Positions 9,024-18,036 of a stretch of 64,000 bases of DNA are shown here, in pieces (within the stretch, counting starts at the first letter, position 1; every line of letters starts with the position of its first letter). The notes beneath the pieces are model-generated. The model was not told the origin of the DNA. It saw nothing but the letters and a program-made list of their open reading frames with translations, and made no database searches. Made by a program: the position numbers and the translations under genes. The DNA is from JABFRZ01 sp964631945. Its GTDB lineage: Bacteria > Planctomycetota > UBA1135 > GCA-002686595. The DNA lies in the NCBI GenBank assembly GCA_964631945.1, contig CAZWAY010000004.1:1-64000 (forward strand). The letters run 5' to 3'.

Positions 9024-9860
9024 GCTCGAGCCGAACAGCTCTTCCACCAGCTCCGCGATCGTGTCGGAGTTGTTGGGGCCGATCACGCGCCCGGCCGTGG
9101 CCAGCACGCGCGGCATCGAGTTCTGCATGGCCACGCCCAGGCCCGCGGCCGCCAGCATCGGCAGGTCGTTGTCGGCGTCACCCACGGCCACCACGCGCGC
9201 GGCCGGGATGCCGTAGCGCTCCTCCAGCACGCGCAGGGCCTCGCCCTTGCCGCGACAGGGCGGCTGCACGTCGACCACGGCGAGCCGACTGCCGCGGTGG
9301 GTGGCCAGCGCGTCGAGCGGGAAGTGCGTCACGTGCAGGGGCTGTGCGATCGAGCCCTCGACCTCGGCCGCCAGCGCGCCCGAGTCGGCGTGGCGCTCGG
9401 AGAAGAAGGTGATGCGGATCACGTACTCGCGCGGCAGCTCCTCGAACGGCACGTAGCTCAGGCCCTCGAGGCCGCGCAGCGCGTGTTGCTCGTGCGCGTC
9501 GCGCGGGTGGGGCGCGAACTTGGCGCCGGCGCGCTGCACGACCGGCATCAGACCCGTGCGTTCGGCGAAGGCGAAGCAGCGCGCCACCACGCGGTCGGAC
9601 AGCAGGCGTTCCTCGAGCAGGCGGCGTTCGCGCGGACAGAAGAGTCCGGCGCCGTTGAAGACCACGGCCGGCGTGTCCATGTCCAGCTCGGTCAGGACCG
9701 AGGCCACGCCGAGCTCCGAGCGCCCCGTGGCGATCATGATGCGTACGCCGCGCGTCTCGGCCTCCTTGAGGGCCGCCAGCGTGCGCGCGCGGATGCGGCC
9801 CTCGTCGGTCACCAGCGTGCCGTCGAGGTCGAGCACCAGAGCCTGGTAGGCCGCGCTCAC
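9012..9860 (-). CDS. HAD-superfamily (Cof-type) phosphatase
   Basis: A 282-residue cytoplasmic phosphatase of the haloacid dehalogenase superfamily, Cof/IIB cap type. Motif I is DLDGTLV near residue 11, motif II is ATGRS, and motif III/IV is GDADNDLPML near residue 228. It would dephosphorylate small sugar or cofactor phosphates; the substrate cannot be told. The start is GTG at 9860, overlapping the TGA of the upstream zinc-ribbon gene (GTGA), so it is translationally coupled as the last gene of the chaperone operon. Whether it serves proteostasis or merely shares the transcript is unclear. Confidence 0.88.
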   Translation of the reverse strand: MSAAYQALVLDLDGTLVTDEGRIRARTLAALKEAETRGVRIMIATGRSELGVASVLTELDMDTPAVVFNGAGLFCPRERRLLEERLLSDRVVARCFAFAERTGLMPVVQRAGAKFAPHPRDAHEQHALRGLEGLSYVPFEELPREYVIRITFFSERHADSGALAAEVEGSIAQPLHVTHFPLDALATHRGSRLAVVDVQPPCRGKGEALRVLEERYGIPAARVVAVGDADNDLPMLAAAGLGVAMQNSMPRVLATAGRVIGPNNSDTIAELVEELFGSSARA

Positions 9861-10198
9861 TCGCTCTTCTTCTTCTTGGCCTTCGTCTCGGGCGCCGGCG
9901 CGGCCGGCTTCTTGTCGCCGCCCGCGGAGCTGGCGCCCGACTCGGCCGGTTTCTTGTCGCCCTCCTTCTTGTCCGGCTCGCGCTTGTCCGCGTCGGCGCC
10001 CTTCTTGTAGGAGTCCGAGCGGTAGTCGGTCAGGTAGAAGCCCGAGCCCTTGAAGAGGAAGCCCGCGCCGCCGCCGATCTTGCGCTTCAGGCGCTGCTTC
10101 TTGCAGGCCGGGCAGCGCTTCTTGGGGGCGGCGGAGATGTTCTGGAACAGCTCGAGCTCGTGGCCGCAGCCGTCACAGCGGTATTCGTAGGTCGGCAA
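9857..10198 (-). CDS. FmdB-type zinc ribbon protein
   Basis: A 113-residue small protein of the FmdB / putative regulatory zinc-ribbon family. The conserved opening PTYEYRCDGCGHELE is followed by a second CPAC, giving two CxxC pairs for one zinc. The C-terminal half is a Lys/Ala/Pro/Asp-rich low-complexity tail. The family almost always begins M-P-T-Y-E-Y, so I place the start at TTG 10198, one base after the stop of grpE. An ATG at 10228 would add ten residues overlapping grpE. Function of the family is unclear. Its place between grpE and a HAD phosphatase makes it part of the chaperone transcript. Confidence 0.85.
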   Translation of the reverse strand: MPTYEYRCDGCGHELELFQNISAAPKKRCPACKKQRLKRKIGGGAGFLFKGSGFYLTDYRSDSYKKGADADKREPDKKEGDKKPAESGASSAGGDKKPAAPAPETKAKKKKSE

Positions 10199-10199
10199 G

Positions 10200-10730
10200 C
10201 TAGGAGCTCGCTCTCTCGGCTGCACCACCGGACGCGTCCGCGACCGCCACGCGCGCGGGCCGCAGGATGCGCCCCTGCCAGGTGTAGCCGGGGCGCAGGG
10301 TCGCGAGGATCGTCCCGGCCGGACGATCCGGGGCCGGGCGGCTCTCGGCGGCCTCGTGCAGGGCCGGGTCGAAGAGGCCTTCGGTGGCGATCGCCCGGAC
10401 GTCGGCCAGCTCGAGCGCCTGCACCAGCTTGGCGCGCGTCAGTCCGACGCCCGTGGCCAGGGCCTTGGCCTCGGCCGTGGTCGCCGGCGCGGCCAGCGCC
10501 AGATCGAGGTAGTCGAGCACCAGCAGGAGCTCGTCGAGCAGCGGCTGCAGCGTGCGCAGCAGGGCCCCGTCGAGTTCCTGTTGCGCGCGGCGGCGCATGT
10601 TCTGGTTGTCGGCCTGGGCGCGCAGCCAGCGCGCCTCGAGCTCGGCGCAGCGCGCCTCGAGCTCGACCACGCGCCCGTCGGGCTCGGGCTCGGACTCGGT
10701 CGTCCCGCTGGGCTCGGATTCCTTTTTCAT
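10200..10730 (-). CDS. grpE: nucleotide exchange factor GrpE
   Basis: A 176-residue GrpE, the exchange factor that releases ADP from DnaK. It has a charged N-terminal segment, a long coiled coil (about residues 22-60, containing ADNQNMRRRAQQE), and the C-terminal beta domain ending in LRPGYTWQGRILRPARVAVA, the family signature. It starts at ATG 10730, eight bases after the dnaJ stop. Gene order dnaJ-grpE and the absence of dnaK from the operon are noteworthy, since grpE more usually lies next to dnaK. It shares the groEL-groEL-dnaJ transcript by position. Confidence 0.94.
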   Translation of the reverse strand: MKKESEPSGTTESEPEPDGRVVELEARCAELEARWLRAQADNQNMRRRAQQELDGALLRTLQPLLDELLLVLDYLDLALAAPATTAEAKALATGVGLTRAKLVQALELADVRAIATEGLFDPALHEAAESRPAPDRPAGTILATLRPGYTWQGRILRPARVAVADASGGAAERASS

Positions 10731-10738
10731 GGTGCTCG

Positions 10739-11857
10739 CTAGTTGAAGTAGTCGGCCAGCTTCTCGAAGAAGGACTTCTTGCCGCTGCGCTCCTGTTCGA
10801 TGCCGTCGAACTCGCGCAGGAGCTCCTTCTGGCGCTCGGACAGGTGCTTGGGCGTCTGCACGAAGACCCGCACCAGCTGGTCGCCGCGCGCGCGCGCCTC
10901 GAGCTGGGGCAGGCCCTGGCCGCGCAGACGGAAGACCTTGCCGCTCTGCGTGCCCTCGGGGATGGTCATCTCGGCCCGGCCGCGCAGGGTCGGGATCTCG
11001 ACCACGTCACCCAGCGCCAGCTGCGCGAACGAGCACGGCACCTCGGTCATGAGGTCGGCCCCGCTGCGCTGGAAGATCTTGTGCTCCTGCTCCTTGATCA
11101 CGACGTGCAGGTCGCCGCGCGGAGCGCCGGGCTGGCCCACGTCGCCCTGGGCCGCGACGCGGATGGTCATGCCCTCCTCGACCCCGGCCGGGACCTGGAT
11201 CGAGAGGTCGGCCTTGCGCTGCAGCAGGCCGGCCCCGCGGCAGTCGGCGCAGGGCGACTCGATCACCTTGCCGGCGCCGCGGCAGCGCGGGCAGGGGCTG
11301 GCCATGGTGAAGAAGCCCTGGCTGCGCTGCACCTGGCCGTGCCCGCCGCAGGTCGCGCAGGCGATCGGGGTCGTGCCCGGCTTGGCGCCGTTGCCGAGGC
11401 AAGTGCCGCAGTGCTCGGCGCGCTTGAGGGTGATCTCCTTCTCGACGCCCTGATCGATCTCCTCCAGCGTGAGCTCGAGCACGATGCGCAGGTCGCGCCC
11501 CGGGCGCACGCCACCACGCCGCCGTCCGCCGCCGAACAGGTCGCCGAACATCCCGCCGCCGAAGACGTCCCCGAAGGCCTCGAAGATGTCCTCGATGTTG
11601 GTGAAACGCGTGCCGGAGGAGCTCTCGTTGCCGAGGCCGGCGTGGCCGAACTGGTCGTAGCGCCTGCGCTTCTCGGGGTCGCCGAGCACGTCATAGGCCT
11701 CGGCCGCCTCCTTGAAACGCTGCTCGGCCTTGGGGTCCTGCTGGTTGCGGTCGGGGTGGAACTCGAGCGCCTTCTTGCGGTACGCGGCCTTGATGTCCTT
11801 CTCCGCGGCGCCGCGCTCGACGCCCAGGACCTCGTAGTAGTCGCGCTTCTCGCTCAT
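10739..11857 (-). CDS. dnaJ: chaperone protein DnaJ
   Basis: A 372-residue type I DnaJ (Hsp40), co-chaperone that stimulates the DnaK ATPase. The J domain occupies residues 5-70 with the HPD motif (FHPDRN). A Gly/Phe-rich linker follows. Four CxxCxGxG zinc motifs come next (CGTCLGNG, CATCGGHG, CPRCRGAG, CADCRGAG), then the C-terminal substrate-binding domains. I chose MSEKRDYYEVLG (ATG at 11857) over an upstream in-frame ATG that adds ten unrelated residues. It lies 88 bp downstream of groEL across a perfect 10-bp hairpin, which may set its level relative to GroEL. Confidence 0.96.
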   Translation of the reverse strand: MSEKRDYYEVLGVERGAAEKDIKAAYRKKALEFHPDRNQQDPKAEQRFKEAAEAYDVLGDPEKRRRYDQFGHAGLGNESSSGTRFTNIEDIFEAFGDVFGGGMFGDLFGGGRRRGGVRPGRDLRIVLELTLEEIDQGVEKEITLKRAEHCGTCLGNGAKPGTTPIACATCGGHGQVQRSQGFFTMASPCPRCRGAGKVIESPCADCRGAGLLQRKADLSIQVPAGVEEGMTIRVAAQGDVGQPGAPRGDLHVVIKEQEHKIFQRSGADLMTEVPCSFAQLALGDVVEIPTLRGRAEMTIPEGTQSGKVFRLRGQGLPQLEARARGDQLVRVFVQTPKHLSERQKELLREFDGIEQERSGKKSFFEKLADYFN

Positions 11858-11890
11858 CGCTCGCTGTCCGCTTCGTGTGCCCCGCAAAGC

Positions 11891-11924
11891 CGAGCGGCGG
11901 AACCGACATCGGCCCCGCCGCTCG
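11891..11924 (-). other. intercistronic hairpin between groEL and dnaJ
   Basis: Perfect 10-bp arms CGAGCGGCGG / CCGCCGCTCG around a 14-nt loop that itself contains CCG-ACAT-CGG. It lies in the 88-bp gap after groEL. There is no T-run, so a processing or stabilising element, or a partial terminator, fits better than full termination. Confidence 0.5.
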
Positions 11925-11945
11925 TCGTACCCTCGGGGCTCCGGG

Positions 11946-13550
<1,605 letters not shown>

Positions 13551-13603
13551 GGGTCGTGCTTCCTTCGTGTGTGTGCGGGTGTTCTTGGGGGGTGGGGCGG
13601 CGC

Positions 13604-15262
13604 CTAGAAGTCCATGCCTCCGCCGCCCATCTCGTCCATGCCCTCCATGCCGCCCTCGGGGGCGCCGCCCTTCTTCTTGGGCTCGGGCTTGGTCGCGATC
13701 AGGGCGTCGGTCGTGAGCAGGAGCTGCGCGACGCTGACGGCGTTCTGCAGCGCGGCCTTGGTGACCTTGGCCGGATCGACGATGCCGGCCTCGAGCATGT
13801 CCACGTACTGGCCGCTGAGGCTGTCGAAGCCGTAGCTCGCCTTCTTCTCCTGGAGCACCTTGTGCGAGACCACGTCGCCGTCGAAGCCGGCGTTGTCGGC
13901 GATGGCCTTGGCGGGCCGCGCCAGGGCCTCGTAGAGGATCTCGATCCCGGCATCGAAGTGCTCGTCCTGCCCGCGCACGAGCTTCTTGAGCACTTCGCGC
14001 GCGCGCAGCAGCGCGAAGCCGCCGCCCGGCAGGATGCCCTCCTCGACCGCGGCGCGCGTGGCGTGCAGCGCGTCCTCGATCAGGGCCTTCTTCTCCTTGA
14101 CCTCGGTCTCGGTCGCGCCGCCGACGTTGATCTGCGCGATGCCGCCGGTGAGCTTGGCCAGGCGCTCCTGGAGCTTCTCGCGGTCGTAGTCCGAGGTGGT
14201 GGTCTCGATCTCGGCCCGGATCTGGGCCACGCGCCCGTCCACGTCGGCCTTCTTGCCGGCGCCGTCGAAGAGGGTGGTGGTGTCGCTGTCGATCACCACG
14301 CGCTTGGCCGTGCCGAGGTCGCTCAGCTTGACCTTGTCGAGCTCGGTGCCGAGGTCGCTCATGATCGCGGTCGCGCCGGTCAGCGCGGCGATGTCCTGCA
14401 GCATGGCCTTGCGCCGGTCGCCGTAGCCCGGAGCCTTGACCGCGCAGGTGTGCACGATGCCGCGGATGCGGTTGACGACCAGCGTGGCCAGGGCCTCGGA
14501 CTCGACGTCCTCGGCGATGATCAGCAGCGCGCGCTTGGTGCCCTTGACGAGCTCGAGCAGCGGCAGGAGCTTCTGGATGTTCGAGATCTTGGCCTCGTGC
14601 ACCAGGATGTAGGGCTTCTCGAGCTGGCACTCCATCTCGTCGGGGTTGGTGACGAAGTGCGCCGACAGGAAGCCGCGGTCGAACTGCATGCCTTCGACCA
14701 GGTCGATCTCGGTCTCGAGCGACTTGCCCTCCTCGACCGTGATGACGCCGTCCTTGCCGACCTTCTCCATGGCGTCGCCGATCAGCTTGCCGACGATCGG
14801 GTTGTTGTTGGCCGAGATCGTCGCGACCTGGCGGATCTCGCTGTTGTCCTTGATCGGACGCGCCACGCGCTCGAGTTCCTTGACGACCGCCGCCGCGCCC
14901 TCGCGCAGGCCGGCGTTGACCAGGTTGGGGGAGTGTCCGGCCGTGATCGCGCGCAGGCCCTGGGTGAAGATGGCCTCGGTCAGGAGCGTGGCCGTGGTCG
15001 TGCCGTCGCCGGCCTTGTCGCTGGTCTTGCTGGCGACCTCCTTGACGAGCGCGGCGCCCATGCGCTCGTAGGGATCGGACAGCTCGATCTCCTCCGCCAC
15101 CGTCACGCCGTCCTTGGTGATCGTCGGTGCGCCCCAGCCCTTGTCGAGGACCGCGTTGCGGCCGCGCGGGCCGAGCGTGCTCGTGACGGCCTTCGCGAGC
15201 TTCTGGACGCCGCTCTGGATGGCATCGCGCGCGTCGGACTGGAAAACCATCTGCTTGGCCAT
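13604..15262 (-). CDS. groEL: 60 kDa chaperonin GroEL (paralog with GGM tail)
   Basis: A 552-residue chaperonin, first gene of the operon. It starts MAKQMVFQSDARD at ATG 15262 with GAGGAG ten bases upstream. ATP-site motifs are complete: DGVTVAEEI, GDGTTTATLL, and a catalytic Asp in IEDALHATRAA before PGGG. It ends in a Gly/Met-rich tail (GGMEGMDEMGGGGMDF). It differs at many positions from the downstream paralog, so this is an old duplication or two separately inherited chaperonins, not a recent copy. A promoter candidate with an embedded palindrome and a leader hairpin lie upstream. Confidence 0.96.
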   Translation of the reverse strand: MAKQMVFQSDARDAIQSGVQKLAKAVTSTLGPRGRNAVLDKGWGAPTITKDGVTVAEEIELSDPYERMGAALVKEVASKTSDKAGDGTTTATLLTEAIFTQGLRAITAGHSPNLVNAGLREGAAAVVKELERVARPIKDNSEIRQVATISANNNPIVGKLIGDAMEKVGKDGVITVEEGKSLETEIDLVEGMQFDRGFLSAHFVTNPDEMECQLEKPYILVHEAKISNIQKLLPLLELVKGTKRALLIIAEDVESEALATLVVNRIRGIVHTCAVKAPGYGDRRKAMLQDIAALTGATAIMSDLGTELDKVKLSDLGTAKRVVIDSDTTTLFDGAGKKADVDGRVAQIRAEIETTTSDYDREKLQERLAKLTGGIAQINVGGATETEVKEKKALIEDALHATRAAVEEGILPGGGFALLRAREVLKKLVRGQDEHFDAGIEILYEALARPAKAIADNAGFDGDVVSHKVLQEKKASYGFDSLSGQYVDMLEAGIVDPAKVTKAALQNAVSVAQLLLTTDALIATKPEPKKKGGAPEGGMEGMDEMGGGGMDF

Positions 15263-15369
15263 GTCGGGATCGCTCCTCGGCGGAGAAGGGGGCTCGAAGG
15301 GATAGGCCCGCCTTGGGGGGGGCGGGGCGCCGCGCGTTCGCAAGAAGAGTGCCGGCAGCCCGAGGCCAG

Positions 15370-15400
15370 CGGCGCGCGGGGTAGATGGGCCAGCGCGCCG
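15370..15400 (-). other. hairpin in groEL leader
   Basis: Perfect 8-bp inverted repeat CGGCGCGC / GCGCGCCG with a 15-nt loop, inside the predicted roughly 165-nt leader of the first groEL. Possibly a post-transcriptional control element. No CIRCE-like element was recognised. Confidence 0.4.
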
Positions 15401-15435
15401 GTGTGCGGGCGGATGGCGCTGTCTTTTTGGCAGCT

Positions 15436-15465
15436 GTAGAAGCGGAGGCAATGGCCTCCTGTCAA
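15436..15465 (-). promoter_or_regulatory. candidate chaperone-operon promoter with palindrome
   Basis: On the minus strand a perfect TTGACA (15460-15465) is followed after 18 bp by TTCTAC (15436-15441). The spacer holds the inverted repeat GGAGGC-CATT-GCCTCC (15444-15459), well placed for a repressor. GCTGCCA also occurs on both sides of the hexamers. The -35 is strong and the -10 weak, as in regulated promoters. Predicted transcript start is near 15428. Confidence 0.5.
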
Positions 15466-15503
15466 GCTGGCAGCGCTCGCCTTCACGGGGCGGCGAGGCC
15501 AGG

Positions 15504-16709
15504 ATGAGCTCGATGATCGCTCAGCTGGTGGCCCTGTCCCTCGCCTTCCCGTCCCAGTCGGCTCCGGCCGCGCGCCTCTTGCTCGAGGATCTCGAGGGGC
15601 GCACGCGCGAGCTCTCGCCGGGCGATCTGCCGCTCACCGATCCACGCGCGCACGGCGGCTGGATCGTGCGCCCGCAGGGGTTCCAGCGCACCGCTCCGGC
15701 CGCCCCTCCGAGCGGGGCTCGCGCGCTGGTCACGCTGGTCAATGGCGACGAGGTCCGGGCGCGCGTGCACGGTGGGGGTGGCGAGACGCTCGAGCTCGAG
15801 CTGTACGGCGACGTGGTCGTGCCCTTCGACCTCGCCAGCCTGCGCAGCCTGCAGTTCCCGGAGCGGATCCCGAGCGACCAGCGCCACACCCTGGGGCCGG
15901 CTGAGGCGGGCGACCGGCTCTACCGGCGCGCGGGCGCGCTCGACGCCATCGACGGCACGCTGGAGGGCTTCGCGCCCGAGGGCGTGCGCTTCGACAGCGT
16001 GCTCGGGCTGCGCACGCTCCCGTGGGCCGAAGTCGCGGCGCTGTATCTCGAGGTGCTCGGCTCCAAGGCCGCGCCCTCCGAGCGCGCGCGTGTGCCGGTC
16101 ACGCTCGACTTCGCCGGGCCCGAGGGCGGCCGCCTGCGGGGCGGACTGATCGCGCTGGAGCGCGAGCGCGTCCGGGTGGTGCTGGGACGCGACACCGAGG
16201 TCGTGCTCCCGCTCTTCGCGCTGGCCCAGCTGGTGGTGACCGACGGGCGCCTGACCTTCGTCTCGGAGCTGACGCCCGCGGAGGAGACGGGTCGAGGCGC
16301 ACCCTTCGGCGACGAGCTCGGCATGACCTGGCCGCACCGCATGGACAAGAGCGTGCTGGGCGGCGAGCTGCGCGCGGGCGGTGAGTCCCATCGCCGCGGG
16401 ATCGGCATGCACGCGCCGAGCACGCTGCGCTTCGCGCTGGCACCGGGCTACGAGCGCCTGCGCGGATTCGTGGCGATCGACGACAGCGCGCTGGTCAACG
16501 CCGCGCCCGCGCGCGGCAGCGTGGTCTTCCGCGTGCGCGCCGACGGCGCGACGCTGTGGGAGAGTCCGGTCCTGCGCGGCGGAGACGCGCCCCTCGCCCT
16601 GCCGGCCCTGGCGCTCGCCGGCAAGCAGCAGCTGGTGCTCGAGGTCGATCCCGCCGGTGACTTCGCGGGCGACCGTGCCGACTGGCTCGACCTGGTGCTG
16701 ATCCGCTGA
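15504..16709 (+). CDS. NPCBM-domain exported protein
   Basis: A 401-residue protein divergent from the chaperone operon. A short hydrophobic N-terminus (about residues 3-20) suggests export. The central part is beta-rich with repeated D-G-x-x-x-G-F/V units. Residues about 275-401 resemble the NPCBM (novel putative carbohydrate-binding module) fold: DKSVLGGELRAGG, then RRGIGMHAPSTLRFAL, then the final WLDLVLIR. In known proteins this module accompanies glycosidases and binds sugars. No catalytic domain is evident, so a carbohydrate-binding or wall-associated role is inferred. ATG at 15504 was chosen; an in-frame ATG lies three codons later. Confidence 0.8.
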   Translation: MSSMIAQLVALSLAFPSQSAPAARLLLEDLEGRTRELSPGDLPLTDPRAHGGWIVRPQGFQRTAPAAPPSGARALVTLVNGDEVRARVHGGGGETLELELYGDVVVPFDLASLRSLQFPERIPSDQRHTLGPAEAGDRLYRRAGALDAIDGTLEGFAPEGVRFDSVLGLRTLPWAEVAALYLEVLGSKAAPSERARVPVTLDFAGPEGGRLRGGLIALERERVRVVLGRDTEVVLPLFALAQLVVTDGRLTFVSELTPAEETGRGAPFGDELGMTWPHRMDKSVLGGELRAGGESHRRGIGMHAPSTLRFALAPGYERLRGFVAIDDSALVNAAPARGSVVFRVRADGATLWESPVLRGGDAPLALPALALAGKQQLVLEVDPAGDFAGDRADWLDLVLIR

Positions 16710-16730
16710 GGCGCCGCTCCGCGCGCCAGG

Positions 16731-17684
16731 TCAGCGCGCCTCGGCCAGGGGCTCGTCGCCGTCGGCCGGGCGGTTGCGGTAGTAGATGGCCTGGTCGCCG
16801 CCGCGGCGCTTGGCCAGGCGCAGCGCGACCTCGGCGTGCAGGCGCAGCGTCTCGAGCGTGTCGATGTCCTCGCCGTCGAAGGTCTCGAAGCCGATGCTGG
16901 CGCTCACCGGCACGTCCTCGCGCGCGCCCTCGATGTGCCCCGAGAGGCGGGCGATCTCGGTGCGCAGGCGGCTCACCACGCGCGCGGCGTTGATCTTCCC
17001 GGTGTAGGGCAGGAGCACCGCGAACTCGTCGCCGCCCAGGCGTCCGGCCACGTCCTCCGTGCGCAGGTTGCGGCGGATCACCTCGCCCACGCGCGCGATG
17101 AGCAGGTCGCCGACGGTGTGGTCGTGGCGCTTGTTGATCGCCCCGAACTTGTCGAGATCGAGCAGGGCCAGGGCGAGTTCGAGCCCGTCGTGGCGCTGGG
17201 TCGCGGCGAAGTGCTCGACCAGCCGCGCCTGGAAGGCGTTGGGCCGCAACAGGTCGGTGCGATCGTCGTGCGAGGCGCTGTGGCGCAGCTCGCCCATCTC
17301 GCGGCGCTGGCGCGTGTGCTCGAGCAGGCGCGCCAGGCGCAGCTCGAGCTCCTCGTCGGGCGCGTCCCGGAACAGGAGGTCCCAGGCCCCCAGGGCCAGG
17401 GCCCGTCCGGCGCGCAGTGGCGCCTCGAGGTCGTCGCGCTCGCACTGCAGGAGGACCAGGGCCTCGCCGCGCGCCAGCTCGAGGGCCTCGAGCTCGGCCT
17501 GGCCCCGGGTGAGGGGCTCGAGCAGGATCAGGTCGGGCCGGAAGGCGCTCAGCTGCCGCAGCGTGGCGCGCAGCGAGCCAGACCGGGCCAGGGCGTATGG
17601 ACGGGTCGCCAGGAAGGCCGCGCGCCCCTCGAGACTACCCCCGCGGTGGTCGGCGACCAGGATGCGGGCGGTCTCTTTCGTCAT
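16731..17684 (-). CDS. diguanylate cyclase (GGDEF) with receiver-like N-terminus
   Basis: A 317-residue protein that should make cyclic-di-GMP from two GTP. An N-terminal receiver-like domain (about residues 5-125) lacks obvious phosphoacceptor chemistry. The GGDEF domain has the intact active-site motif GGDEF at 217-221 and the inhibitory I-site RTED (208-211), five residues upstream. ATG 17684 (MTKETARILVAD) was preferred because the upstream extension to ATG 17768 uses atypical codons and Pro/Ala/Arg-rich sequence. Against this, a TATGAT box sits five bases before 17768, so a leaderless 345-residue form is possible. Confidence 0.88.
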   Translation of the reverse strand: MTKETARILVADHRGGSLEGRAAFLATRPYALARSGSLRATLRQLSAFRPDLILLEPLTRGQAELEALELARGEALVLLQCERDDLEAPLRAGRALALGAWDLLFRDAPDEELELRLARLLEHTRQRREMGELRHSASHDDRTDLLRPNAFQARLVEHFAATQRHDGLELALALLDLDKFGAINKRHDHTVGDLLIARVGEVIRRNLRTEDVAGRLGGDEFAVLLPYTGKINAARVVSRLRTEIARLSGHIEGAREDVPVSASIGFETFDGEDIDTLETLRLHAEVALRLAKRRGGDQAIYYRNRPADGDEPLAEAR

Positions 17685-17842
17685 CTCGTGCGGCTCGCCC
17701 GGGGGGGACGGCGCGGGAATCGCCTGCCGTCCGGCCCGAGCCCCGGCTCGCGGGAGCGGTGTCGACATCTCCCATCATACCCGGTTGCTTTCCGGGGACG
17801 GGGCCCCGGATCCGTTCGCCGGGGCGGATGGCCTGGGGAGCC

Positions 17843-17871
17843 CTGGAAGTCCCGTGGGCCATCGCTACACT
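17843..17871 (+). promoter_or_regulatory. candidate rpsB operon promoter
   Basis: CTGGAA, 17 bp, TACACT. The -10 context GCTACACTC is the same box seen before 25002 and related to boxes elsewhere in the window. Predicted start near 17878 leaves a roughly 160-nt leader, suitable for S2 autoregulation. Confidence 0.5.
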
Positions 17872-17935
17872 CTTCGGGCTTCGCTCGTTCCAGCAGGCCC
17901 CCGACGCCCGGAGAACCGTCTCCCGCGCCGCCGGC

Positions 17936-17947
17936 TGGTTCGAACCA
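17936..17947. other. 12-bp palindrome in rpsB leader
   Basis: Perfect palindrome TGGTTCGAACCA in the predicted 5' leader of rpsB. It could be a protein-binding site or part of a folded leader. Bases around it do not extend the symmetry. Confidence 0.4.
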
Positions 17948-18036
17948 TCCCGGTGTGGCTCCCGCCGCGCCGCCCGAAGTGCGGAGGGCTCGCGCTGGGC
18001 GGCCCGCTGCGAGACGTCATCTGTCCCTGTCCATTG

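Larger units (their letters stand above)
17685..18036. other. intergenic region between the diguanylate cyclase gene and rpsB
   Basis: 352 bp between divergent genes. It holds a minus-strand TATGAT box (17774-17779) for the cyclase gene, a plus-strand promoter candidate for rpsB (17843-17871), and a roughly 160-nt rpsB leader containing a 12-bp palindrome. No open frame with genome-like codon use was found. Confidence 0.6.

Noticed and set aside
15263..15503. CIRCE heat-shock element upstream of groEL
   Set aside because: I searched both strands by eye for the TTAGCACTC-type repeat and found nothing close. The palindrome at 15444-15459 is unrelated.
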